Below are positions 37,778 to 49,800 of a stretch of DNA of 64,000 nucleotides, in pieces (position 1 is the first letter of the stretch; the number at the start of each line of letters is the position of its first letter). A model generated the notes under the pieces. That model saw nothing but the letters and a program-made list of their open reading frames with translations, did not search any database and was not told where the DNA came from. The position numbers and the translations under genes are program-made. The DNA lies in the NCBI GenBank assembly GCA_947846985.1, contig CANTUZ010000006.1, positions 50,451,707 to 50,515,706 on the forward strand, in the 5' to 3' direction. Origin of the DNA: Fratercula arctica (taxonomy: Eukaryota; Chordata; Aves; Charadriiformes; Alcidae).

Positions 37778-38050
37778 GGTCATACTGGCGGTTGTCTTAA
37801 AGCTTTGGTAATTGTCAGTAGCTCAGTGATTACTGTGTCTGTTGTGTGGGAGGTTGGAGGTACCTCCAGGAGGCCCTTCTGAACATTTGTGTGCTCCTCC
37901 TGATTCTTTCCATCTTCTCTTTCTGGCTCCCAGTTCTTCCTGGTCTTCTGGGTAACCACAGAGAACTCGTGCTTCACCTGCAGCTTTGACGCTATTGCTT
38001 TCTTACAGTGAACAAGGTTGACAGGGCAAATAGTAGGGAAAAAACACCTA
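37778..38050 (-). other. unassigned open frame, possible exon
   Basis: On the minus strand an open frame of 114 codons ends at 37780. Its last 80 or so residues are hydrophilic and balanced (for example TQKTRKNWEPEREDGKNQEE and TVITELLTITKALRQPP), unlike the compositional frames elsewhere. AG dinucleotides after CTGCAG or TTACTATTAG could serve as splice acceptors. No homologue is recognised. It could be a coding exon, a decayed retroelement reading frame or chance. The upstream residues, from AT-rich DNA, are probably not coding. Confidence 0.2.
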
Positions 38051-41000
38051 ATAGTAAAAAAAAGTATTTCATTAATTGTTTCCTGTTGGTGATCAGAACC
38101 TAAGTTAACAGAACATTTTGCCAAAGCACTTTTTATAGCTTTTATTGTTTATAGACACCTTTGTAAATTTATATTTAACTGATGGTGCTTTGACTAAGAA
38201 TGTTCACTTCTTTACCTGCTTCCAGCAGATAAGAAAGGAAAGGAACATAAAAATTTTGATATAAATTTTCTTTAACAATTTTGTTGCTCTGTAGACCTTT
38301 GGTTGTCTTTCACATATCCCCTTTTCTCTGGGGACAAAAAGAGGAGGTTGCAATTGGTTTCCCCGATCTGCACTCATGCAACCTTGTTTCATGGGTCACA
38401 GATTTGTTAATCTGGGTCCGACAGGTCAAAAGGAACAAAGAGCAGGTGTTTGGCCTGGGACTACCTGCTTTAAACTGAAAAAAATATGAAGTACTCTAGG
38501 AAACTTTATTTCTACTTCTTTTTTAAAAAGCCATGTAGAAAAGAGTGGACAGAAAACTGGAATGTCAGCAAAATGAAATATATTGCAGAAAATATCAGGC
38601 TACTTTCTAGAAAAATTATTAAAAAGCTGTCAGTGATTTTTTTTCCAGTTTTAAATTAAATTTGACCTTTTTTTCTAGAAGCATGAAGAAAAGAATTTAT
38701 CCAGTACTGCTTACAGTTGCATGTTCTTTAATAGTGGAAAAACATGGGCTGCAGAGGGAGGCAGAGTAAGACAGTAGTTCATGCTGTGAAAGACAATTAG
38801 GGAGGAACCTATGCTGGGTGCATAATCAGCGCCTCAGGAAGGGGAAAGGCCAGGCAAAGGCCTCCAGCAGAGAGGCCACCAGTGGTATGAGTTGTGAGGG
38901 ACTCCAAAAAGACATCCCCCTTGACAGAGATAGGTTGCATAGCTTGAGATAATCTGTCAGAAATCCATCGCAGATGAAGATCTGCTGAAGAAGTGGGCTT
39001 TTGTAAAAGAAAAGAGCAAATGAAAGTGCAGAAAAACACCTTAAATATTCACTCCATTCTGCAGTGGAAAGATGAGGGGGTATTCCCAGCATTTGGGAGC
39101 TCCAGTCAACCAGGTCTGGAGTCTTTGGGTTTGTAAGTCAGGAGAAAGTGAGAGCAGGCTCAGCCAGTCCGGTGCCTGCACATGGGCAGAGAAAAGAAGG
39201 TGGTGTGGCAGATTGTTACTGATTTGAATCCAGCAAATACTGTACAACGTGTTCCCTATCCAAACCAAATCGTCTATTACTTGGGCAATGATAATGGAAG
39301 ATCTTGACTTCAGACTAAGTTCTAACTGAATAAAATTTAGGGACTTGGCTCTGTATTAGGAGAAAAATATAATAAAGCAGGGAATTAACCTTCTTAGTTT
39401 GGTCTTATTTCTGATACAGTCACCGGGGTTTGTATTAGATCTTAGCAGCATCAAAAGGCGTTTTAGAACTTAGGCTATACCAGAGTTTGCCTACTATGAA
39501 AACTTGCTTGACTGAACAAGTTAAGATTATTCAGTATGTGGGTTCCTATCTGCTATATACTGACAGGTATCTTTATTACCAGAACAGGCTAACTGTTTTC
39601 TACCAGTCAGAAGTATGAAAACTACCCAGGTTTCTGGTAAATACTGTCAGAAAATAATTACACATCACATTGTGTGGTATGGTAGTTGAACAATTCTGTC
39701 TAGTGGTATCATATCCAGTGATTTGAAAGATTAAATCTGATTTTTAAAACTTTTTAGAATAAAATGTGTGGATCCAAACACCCCGGCTTTGAGATTACAG
39801 GGTGATATGTGAACTATTTATTCAGTTCCAGTTTTTCCAAGTACTCAGTAGAACTGTGGATTCCTTTTATTCTGATTATTTGAACATAGATGAGACAAAA
39901 CACTCCAACCCGGTGATGTCTAAGTTTTTCTTATCTCTGTTGCATTGAAGTAGCCTGTCAAATTAGAAAATCTATATCTAGACATCTCCATGCAGAGCTG
40001 GGACTACTTAAATTGTCATTGGAATTCCTCCTAGCTATGTGGACATCCCGAATTTGCACATACTGTGTTGGTTAGAGCTAACGATCTACTTCTAAGTAAA
40101 TTTTTTGGAATCCCAGAAGCGTCTGGGCTATCACACTGCTCCAAGCACTGTAGTATATCTTTTGGGTGCTACTGAGACTTAATATTAACAATACTGATAT
40201 TTTGCAGCCTAAGTAGCTTGAACTCATCTTGAAGTATAAGCTGAAACAAGGTCAGAAAGATCCGAAGACTCGGTAGGATGTGGCAGACTTTGGTCATAGT
40301 ATTGTGGGAAACTGCTCCAGTTTAAGCAAAACAAATCCTCTAAAGCTAGAGAAATAATCATTAACTCTTTTGTGATACAGGATTTCTTTGGTTCAGAAGA
40401 TATCATCTTCTATTATCCCCGCCTTAGGGTTTCAAGAGGGCAGAAATACACATGGTACTTGCTCTGCCACCTTAAACTTTGACTGAGGGAGGCAAGGGAA
40501 ATGCTTAGAGCAGAGTCATGGGAGGGCAAGGTTTTAAATAAAAATTGCATTGCAACACAATGCAACTCTTCAGGAGTATGTATCCTGTACAATACAATCC
40601 CTGTCCCTGAAATCTTCAAGGTGACCTCCCACTTGTGTTGGAAAAAAAAGTCTTTGGGAGGGACCACCCGGCTAGGAACTGGAGCTCTAAGTGTTGCCTT
40701 GTAGGTCTAGTAGAGTTCAGGAATGTCCCTGTTTAGATTGCTTTGTATTTTTTGTTTTAATTGTTCTCTCAGCTCTGAATGAAAAAATGAACAATAATAG
40801 AGCTGTGTGAGATTGAAATATATGAATCCATAATAATTTCCCTCGGCTTTCAGGAAAGCTAAAGAGTAAATATCAAACCGCTCAGAATTAGTGATCTCTA
40901 AGTCTTCTGTCTCTTCTGACCCTTTTTAATTCTAGTCTTACGTCGTAGGTGTCACATTGCTACAAAGCAGCATTTAAAGTGATCTGAGAGCGATTGTGGT

Positions 41001-42867
41001 GGTTTTGGGTCATCAGCTCGAGAGAGCTACTTTTAGGCCAGCAATTGTTCATTCTCCCTTTCTATCTCCTAATTTTCTTTCATTTTTGCACATATTTTTG
41101 TGTCTTCTGTAGAGTAGGTTTGCTCAAGGTTTATAGCTTGTTCTCTTCTCATTATTTCAAACTTAAATAAAAATTAAGAGCAGGATGCTAAACAAATAGA
41201 AACCAATTCTGTTGTGAAAGTAACCCAGGAAAACTTGTTTCACTGGTTCAGGTTATAATAGAAACTACTATTTTAATCTCATTAATGTTAAATCTTCTGT
41301 GGTGCTTTACAGTAATTTTTGTGGGGGTAAGTTAAAAACAAAGGTGAACAACTTGAGTCTAAACATTTCCTGCAGTCCCACTAATGACAGGCTTCCTGGT
41401 ATAGTTTATGGTATTTTCAGAGCAAATAGGCAAATGTGCCTGTTGAAATCTAAGGTCTCCTAGGAAAATGCGTTAGTATTGGCATCTCCTCGATTTACAT
41501 ACTATGCATTCTGCTGTATTTTCTGCGTTTAGAGAAAGTCAGATTCTCTTCCCCCCTGCCTTCAATGCAGTCAGCATCTCTTTAATTTTTTCCAATAATA
41601 TTGCAGTACTTCACTACTCATTTTAAAGATAGATGGATTTTTTTCTCATAAAGAAGAACATTGTGGGGTAAAAAAACCCGCTGGATGTGATTTCAAAAAA
41701 TGTCAAAATATGTCAAACGCAGAAACCACTCAAGGGTTTCATTAACTGAAGCTTTGGTGATAAGTGTCATCTTGTCAAAGACCCACCCATCTCTCCCAAT
41801 ACATTACCAAATGTACTAATTTCCTTGCTGAGCTTGATGTTTATTGTATAGCTGAAATTGAAAATGGTCGGTAATGGAGTGAGCTTCAATCCAAGACCAA
41901 TTCTGAATCTAAATTACTTGCTTCTTTCAATAGCATTGACAGAGGAGAGCTTTGTGCACCTTGTACCTAATCAACCCTTACTGTGACCCTAAATTCAGCA
42001 GTCTTCAGAGATTAATAATAAAATCCTCAGTTCAAACAAGTATTTGCCCTGAACAAGTTGCCCATTTCTTATGCTGGAAATGAAAGAATGTGACATTTTT
42101 TAAAGCTCTGCATGTTGTGGGCCCTCACTAAGTTTTGATCTTTCACCTAAGGGGGCAGTTTTACGAATAGAAATCCCATGTAGACCTGAGGTATGTGTTC
42201 TTAAAGAAAACATTTTTTGAAGGAGTAATTTTAATTTTATTCTGTTTTAAAATAGAAATTAAACGATAATGTCTATTTACAGGTGTGAAATAAATGCTGG
42301 AAGGTATTTTTGTCCAAAACCAAGTCTACTTCTGTAGAAGCACAAGTAACTAAGCGCAATACATTAAAAAAAAGTAGAGGTAATTTCCTTTTATTTCTTT
42401 TAGAGATTATAAAACCTTTTCAAGCTGGTGATTTGCCCAGTTTCAAAAGTTTTCACCAGGTTCAACGGGTTACAAAAGTGAGAGCTGTGGTATCTTGCCT
42501 TTGCTTTGTGTACTCCACAGATGGTACAGTCATTGTACAGAGAACTTGGTTGCTAATTTGGAGTCTGAATCTAAACGTTTTGAGACAAAGAGGGAAAGCT
42601 GGCTCTACTGAAATCAACAGGAAAAAAGTCCTAACCGGAAAAGGAAAACGATGATCCAAACTGATGAGGCAGAATGAAATTTCCTTTTGTTTAGCACCAT
42701 CCGATTTCGGTGCAGGAGACCATGACATGGTCTTTAGTAGCTGGAAAATGCTGGCTGCAGGCAGCTTTGGGAGCAGACTTTTCTGGCTGCTTTAGGTAAA
42801 ATCTGAGAGTAGGACGGAAGGGGTGGCTGGGTGATGGTGCAGTACAGTTAAGCGCACTGGTTTCCTT
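38051..42867. other. gene-free stretch
   Basis: No exon, RNA gene or mobile element was recognised with confidence. Open frames near 38809-39268 (minus) and 42310-42728 (both strands) carry no known domain. The sequence is AT-rich with mixed complexity. A weak G-run site at about 42148-42160 resembles a CTCF core but lacks the left half. Confidence 0.55.
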
Positions 42868-42881
42868 CAGTAGAGGGCAGT
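42868..42881 (+). promoter_or_regulatory. CTCF-like site
   Basis: TCAGTAGAGGGCAG matches the CTCF core CCASYAGRKGGCRS at every position but the first. It is the best CTCF-like match seen in the window and could anchor a chromatin loop if occupied. Occupancy is not shown by sequence. Confidence 0.5.
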
Positions 42882-43605
42882 AGTGAGGTATGTGATATAG
42901 TCATTAATATTTGTCTACTAAATTCGTGGGGAAAAAAAGTAAGTGAAATTTGAGATTAACTGCTCCCTATGGAACTATTTGCTTGCATCAGCTGGTGGAT
43001 TTGTCAGTGAAGCTGTGTGGAAGGACATCCTTCAGCTTACATTTTACAGAGTCCTTCATTTTTCCCAGCATGTGTTTTCCACCTCGTGTTCGGTTTGTGG
43101 CCCTTGGCCGCAATGTCCTTCCTGCAGCCAGCAGCCCCTGCCCATCTCTCATGGGGTGGTTGGTTGCAGTGGAGCAGGTGAGTTATGACGCACAGTCCCG
43201 ATCGCTTGGGAGATGAGAAAGAGCTAGTTTCAATGAAACCACGCGTCATGAACCCACTGAACCATACAAAATGGATTTTTACTGTAAAACCAAAGCAGCA
43301 ATAATATATTGTAGATGAAGTTAGTTAGCATGGTTGGGTTGTGTTAATGTTCTTTCACACTAGAACTAATGATGGGGGATTTTGTAAATGTTTTGAATAA
43401 ACAACAGTGAGCATATACAGAAGTTCCTCTGTGTCCTGGATCATCCTTTTTATTATGAGTCTTATGAAGACCTTGGAAAAAGTCACAGGCTTTTGTTCCC
43501 CAGCTTTCACATTGGGATGTATTGAGGGGAAGGTTTGGTTATGCTGAGTTGAAGACACCACTGATCCCTTATCTAGAAACCCAGTGACTGATTCCCATTT
43601 CTGAT

Positions 43606-43625
43606 CCCCACCCCCACCCCCCCCC
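43606..43625 (-). repeat. C-rich tract, potential G-quadruplex on minus strand
   Basis: C-runs of four, five and nine are separated by single A bases. On the minus strand this gives G-runs with one-base loops that can supply four tetrad strands, so a G-quadruplex (or i-motif on the plus strand) is plausible. Confidence 0.6.
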
Positions 43626-45109
43626 GTAATTTGTATTCACAGTTCTGGACCCTATTTCTTTAATTGATATTGATATAAACTAGATGTAAAATGGTCCATC
43701 ATAGTTATACCCCTGTTAGGCCCAGTGTAAACACAGGGAAGTTCAGTAACACTAAACTTTTCTGTCCCTGTCCAATGGTGCAGCCACAGAAACAGCCTCT
43801 GCTGTGAGTCGCTTACATCCCGGCAGAGTGGCTGCAGAATACTGCTAAATCAGAATCACTACTTGGCAGCACTTACGTCTTTCTTGAGCCTTGCAAAGAT
43901 TTAAATGAGTAAACAGAAGATGATGGAAAAATAGGCAAAATTCACTACATGCTGCGAATCTCAGATTATGGGGAAATTTTTAAGGTCATCTTGCATATTC
44001 ATTTCAATAAAGAGAAGAGGTTGTTTTCCTGCACATAACAGCGAGCACAGAAAGAAATATGCCTGCTTATCATTCATTCATCTCACCTGTAACACGGAAA
44101 CTCATTTCCTGGGCAGAATTAAACAATTCTTTAATGTTCATAAAACACTTTTGGTGAGAGCAAATGGTAGCTATAAAATTATTAACAGTTGTGTTTGTTA
44201 ATAATAAAGTACAGCAGTTGTGTCTCTTGTGCTGCTCTTCACTGCATCTCAGAACTTTAGTCTCAATATTATGCCTATAGTCCACTGAAATAATTTATGG
44301 AAAAAAGCAAACAAATAGGTTGTACTGAAAATGATAAGTGGCATAGTCTCACATTCTTGGTTATGTACTGCTCCTGTACTGGAGCACTAATAATCTGGAG
44401 TAATTTCTGAGAAAGCATCAACACTTGCATCATTTCTGCTCAGAATCATGTGCATAACCAATGTGGTGGGTGGTTTGGGGCACTAGACTGCACTTACCCT
44501 GGATGCTTATTGGCTGAAAAAAGGGGTTGTGTAATTATTCTTCTGTCCTAAAACCCAATTCTAACAGAAAAACGTGTTCTTTCTGTACTTCAAGGGCCAT
44601 TTCTTGAATATTTAGTGAATTGCTGCCACATTGCTTTTTGATGAAGCTGCAGAGCACTTTATACTAATCTACCTTATCTCATCACGCACTGGCATCCCCT
44701 GACCTCTCAGCTTTTTTCTCCGGGATTATTGTTGCCTCTTTCATTCCCTGCATTCCTATTGCTCCTTTGAGTGATAGTTATTTAGGTAATCCATACCTTC
44801 CTCAAATTGTTTCCGTGTGCCTGATGCTTAGGAGACCAAACCTATAAGCTTGTAGATCACTGACACAGCTGAACTCATATTGTAATGAACGCCCCACATA
44901 TTGTATCCATATTCTAATCAGATATTACTTCTTTCATTAACATCTTAATACTCTGCTGGCCATAACTCAAATACCACGTGATTATTGCTTGCTTGTTTAG
45001 TGCCAAATGGCTGTATCTGACAAACACTTCAAGTACTTTGTTGGCCTATGGTTAGTAGAAGGGCAGCTGGGTGTGAGCTTTTTTCTCATATCTAAGCCAG
45101 ATGTGATTT
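43626..45109. other. gene-free stretch
   Basis: AT-rich unique sequence. The overlapping frames at 43968-44201 (plus) and 44070-44285 (minus) occupy the same complex block and show no domain, so constrained non-coding DNA is at least as likely as a gene. Confidence 0.5.
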
Positions 45110-45142
45110 GAGGCTTAATTCAGCAAGACTTAATCACCATCT
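45110..45142. repeat. relic of ancient palindromic repeat
   Basis: GGCTTAATTCAGCAAGACTTAATCACC resembles the outer arm GGCCCAATTCAGCAAAGCACTTAAGCAC of a palindromic repeat abundant in non-avian sauropsids. Only one arm is visible, and the identification is from memory. Confidence 0.35.
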
Positions 45143-45529
45143 ACAGAGTGCTCTGGTAATTTATAATTCCATTTAATCTATGTATGCTTGTGTATGTGCG
45201 TTTGGACACAGATGTCGTTCAGTGCTTGAAGTTTTTGGTTGTTTGTTTATTTTAGCAGTAGCCACAGGGTAAGCTCATAGCTCTAAAGTCAGTTCCTGTA
45301 GGATATAATGCATAAAAGCATGGATGGACATAAATGTGTATAATGCTTTCCTGTATTACTTGGTTGAACTTGAGGTTCATTTTCTTGTGAACCATACATT
45401 AGTGGTAACCCTTTTTCTTGCGCACTGAACTAACATTTCTGTTTAGCACAAATTTGGATACAGTAAGTGGTTTATTAAAATCTTCCATTGAAGTATTCAC
45501 TTTATACTAAAGTTTATCACTTTACAGGC

Positions 45530-45740
45530 TATCGGGGTGGCAATAATATAACTAATTTTCATTCTGTCTAATCAACTAGCAAACCATCGCCATGGATTTT
45601 GCTATCCGGTAATTGATCATCGCGTCAATTATTCGTCTGAGCTGAAGATACAGCTGGCCAATAGATGTCATAGTCAATTTTCCAGCACACGGCTCGTAAG
45701 AGAAGTGGTTAGCTGTTAGCATTCCGTAGGAAACACGGGC
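45530..45740. promoter_or_regulatory. candidate conserved element retaining CpG sites
   Basis: The block holds about nine CpG dinucleotides (for example ATCGCCATGG, ATCCGGTAATTG, ATCATCGCGTCAATTATTCG) within strongly AT-rich, CpG-poor surroundings. CpG retention without a CpG island suggests constraint. It also carries TAATTG and CAATTA homeodomain-type cores. Neither strand gives a recognisable protein. Confidence 0.35.
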
Positions 45741-46687
45741 ACTGAGCTAGATTCATCAAACTCACAACAAGTTTGCAGAGGCTGAAATACTTGCAAGGTT
45801 TACTGATGTTTCTTTTCCCCAAAAGTTATGGGATTATGGAAAGTAAAGGAGATACCTTTGGGTTAATAGCTCCTAGATTTTGGAATTATTTACCCTTACT
45901 TCTTAGCTATGTGGGTTGAAGGATTTGTCATTTGGGCATTTTAGCTGCATATTTGATGTGTAACTTGAGGATTTCAAGATACGGGCAGCAGTACTATAAT
46001 GGTGGGCAGGTGTGATAGGAGTGTAGAAAGGCCTCAAGGAATCCTGTAATTCAGAAAAAAAAAGTCTTTATGGCATACCTAAGTATCTGGGGAACGTTGT
46101 TTTAATTTATCTGTTGTGTATTTTTGTTTTCATGTTTTCAAAGTGAACTGGGTTTAATTCTTGTAACTTTTATATATATGTATCTCAGTTTTTACCTATT
46201 ATGTTTTCTCCCATGCTAATACACCCAAAAGTGAAGTACAAAAGAATGAATGCAGGATGTGTATATCTTTTTAAAGTTCTGAATTTAAATAGATGGTGTA
46301 TGTGCTCCGAGTTCATTGCAACAAGTAGTTAGTCACCCTGAGAGTCCATGGCTACTGATAAAACTGGTTAGCAGCTTCTCAGTTTGAGTAAATGGTTCAC
46401 TTCCAACCTTAAATCTCCCTGCAACGTGTTAGTGTTCAGTCTCGATACCAGCAAAATGATGAAGCTGTTGGAAGGGGACAGGGTGGGGAGGAAAGGGTAA
46501 GAAGCTGTCAAAAACGAAGCATGACTTCAGCTACTCTTACAAACTACAGAGATGCTGGGGGCAGTTAACGGTCCAGAAAGACCTGCAGAAATTGTGTGTA
46601 GTCTTTAGCTGGTTTTATTACAGAAGTATTGATGTCTAAACTGTGGTTGGAGTCTGATTCTACTACCAATTGCATGAAAACAGAAGA

Positions 46688-46863
46688 GATGCCCCCACCC
46701 CCAAAGAATTTATACTCTCAATAGGCAGTTGAATTAGAGTGGGAGAACAGAGGAGGTGATTTGCCAAAATCCTACTGGAGGTCAGTAACAGAGCTGGGAT
46801 AAAATTGGGAGTCCCGATGCAAGGTTTATTCCATAATGAATATTGTCTTACTTGACTGACCAT
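46688..46863 (+). repeat. MIR-like ancient amniote repeat
   Basis: In order the segment has CCAAAGAATTTATACTCTCA, AGTGGGAGAACAGAGGAGG, GTGATTTGCCAAAATCC, GGTCAGTAACAGAGCTGGGA, a GAGTCCCGATGC block and ATTCCATAATGAA. This follows the order of MIR-like amniote repeats: AAGAGCTTACAATCTAA, GAAGTGACTTGCCCAAGGTC, GTCAGTGGCAGAGCCGGGA, a CTGACTCCCAGTCC block, then TCTATCCACTA. It is clearly degraded but collinear over about 170 bases. Confidence 0.65.
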
Positions 46864-49800
46864 GTAAATATAATGAATTTAATTAGCTATACACCTTGGT
46901 GTATCAGGGCTCCCTACGGCCATTATCAAGAACATCACATAGATAACCCTGTCAATGGTAAAGTACTGTTAGCTAAAGATAAAAGTGCTTTTTAAGGAGA
47001 TGACTGCTTAATTCACTTAAACTGTATAAATTTTCCCCTCTTCTCATTTTCAGATGAATTAAAAATAATTTTATTAGATTCTAGGAGATGGGTTTGGATC
47101 CCACCTAAACTGAGAAAAAGTTGCCTGTCGCTCTGTTGCTAGAGGTAATATTATTCACTGTTCCAGGCAGAAAGACACAAAGATGGATTTAGACCTGTGC
47201 CTTGGAGTTTTCTTGCTCTTTTCTCTCTGTTGGACCCCTAGTATTGATTGAACACATTTATTTCAGAGGCTTAAAATGAAAATTTCCTGAATAAATAGAA
47301 ACAGCGGTAACTACATTTTGTGGCATTTATGGATATTTACAGCTCTTTGGTTAATAGTAGTGTTTACAGGTACTGTCAGTCGCTTTACTTATTAAAAAGC
47401 CCGAATACTTTAACAAAAGATCACAAAATAAAAAGTAACTTGGAGTATGTCCTTACGAGAGCGTGCGTATGCAGTCCTGTGGCAGTGCTTCAGTGGGGAG
47501 TAGTTCAGACACAGTAATGAATGTAGGAGTCTGACTTGTAAGGTCCTAGGAATGTTGTTGTTAATCTATCACTGAAAATAACTTACAAAGTTTTTGAGGT
47601 GTTGAATTTTTTTGATGTTATATCTGCCCTTGGTATGGTAGTGTTAAATCCTCAGCAGATAGGAATTGACGTCGCTCTATTAACATTAAAATGACAATGG
47701 TGGCTTACTGAGGATCAGCATTTAGATTCCATTTAAGCATTTTTAGGATTTTAGATTTTATGGTTTAGGTGCAATCATGCAGCAGATACACAGCTAAAGG
47801 CATTGTTAAGGTGAGTCGAAGGTATGTATCTTTATAGCCTTGTGTGTAATTCCTCACGCGAGCATTTTCATAGTTTGTCATTCTTGCTGGTTACACCAAA
47901 GAACAACAGAGCATCTTAACTCTGTTGGGTAGTTACTCTGGCCAAGCAGATTTATCCTAACAGTTTGCCACGTGCTCATTGCTATCCTTTCCAGAAAGCA
48001 GCGCAGAAATAAGAATATATATTTGTGTGTGTGTGCACATTGTGTATTCATTTCAGTTGTCAAAAATATGCTAGATTACATTCATGGATTTATAGAAATC
48101 ATCAGGAAGAGCACAAAGGCTTGCAGATAAATATGGGTATATTGGAAATCGGGAACTGGACTTATCCCTAGCAAAGAATTGGAAGATATTTGAAAAAGTG
48201 AATGCATTGAAGTCTCCAAAGTGGAATCCTGCACCTTGAATCATAAGGGTAACCAATGACTGAGAAACAAGATACATGGAATAGAAAATGCATCCTGGAA
48301 TAAACAGCTGGGGAAAACTGGAGTCCTTGAAAACGACGACTTCATTGATTTATCCTATCTGTTGGCAACAAAACTTGCCTGGTGTCCCCCGTATTCTCTC
48401 CATAACAAGACTACAAAAATAATCTCAGTATGTGGATGGGATCAGTATTAAGAGATGACAAAAAATGAAGTGATATCTTGAAATGAAAATAATTTCTCTT
48501 ACTCTTCACCACACTTTGCAGAAGCCATTATAAAATGCTGTACCAGGGCATGTTAAATCCTACAAATGCTGTTTGGGTTCCCTTGGATGCCCCTGATTGT
48601 CATTCCGGCCTCTTCTATAGACACAGGTTATCTATCTGAGGGGTGGGGAGAGATGGGCATGGTTCAGAAACCCAAAGGCTGCTGTTATAGGAAGCTGCCA
48701 AACGGCTGGAATAAAGCTGTCATCGGGGGACACAGGGGCGGCATTGCAGCACCCTGGGCTTCCATGCCGGTTGTCTTCCACTGGTGCCGTGGGATCTGCT
48801 CTGAAACACTGTGTGGTTCTTCCAATGGGACAATCTCTGAGAACATTTCAGACACTTTATCTCATTTTATCTCCCCTGAAGAGTTTTACTGTAGTTTTGT
48901 CGAAAGAGGTAACACTTCATACTCGTGTGTTATGCTGTAAAATCTGCATGTAAAACGTGTTGATTGTCTTTAGATAATTCGTTACCAAATGTCAGAGAGA
49001 AAGTGCTGCAAATCAAACAGCATGAGGGAGGTGAATCAAACACTTTATACGCAGGGGATATCCAGGAGCTTTATTGACAAGAATTAATCTTTATTCCAGC
49101 AGACATTATTAGAGGGAACCTAAAATATTATACTCGCAAGAGAGAAAATTGGCTTCTGGTGTTTCATGGCCTCATTTAGTCTCACTGAGAAACTACTTGG
49201 AAATTTAATGCTCTTGTCTTATTAGCATCTCTTCTTTAGTCAGCGGTGAGATCCAGACCTCCTGCAACTAGGGATGGTGGTGAGGAATAAGGTCCATTCC
49301 CTGAATTTGTTTTTAAATATGCTCCTGTGGAAAGGACCGGTAGAGTAGGATCTCCTGAGCATCGGGAGGATGAGTGAGAAGTGGCTGATCAGAGGTACAC
49401 TGGTTCTACCCTCCCAACCCCTCTGTCCATTGCTGGCTCAGCAGAAATATCAGCCCTTTTACTTAATTCATCTGATAGAATCAACCAGAAAAACTTGTTA
49501 ATTCGAGAGAAATGTAGCATGCCAGGATAAATTCTGGCAAAATTCCCAAAAGCTAAATGCTAAATAATTGTACAAGTTTATAACTGACTTTTATCTAAAT
49601 CAGTTTTCTGTCCGTGATCTCCACGTTTTGTTCACATTAAACAAATCAAATTTTCATGGCACAAGTACTGAAAAATCTTACCTAATTACTTAAATAAGGT
49701 CAGAATTTTGAAAATCAGACAGTTTTCTTATGTTCTGCAGGTAATAATTAGATCAGTGAAGCTGGTTGGACTATGTATTGAGAAGAAGTGTTAAGTAATA

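Noticed and set aside
42146..42162. CTCF-like G-run core
   Set aside because: Matches AGGGGGCAG but lacks the left half of the motif.
42310..42728. Overlapping frames of 114 and 88 codons
   Set aside because: No recognisable features; consistent with chance or with non-coding constraint.
48566..48940. 124-codon plus-strand open frame
   Set aside because: Lies in a GC-richer segment where stops are less frequent. No domain or family resemblance was found.
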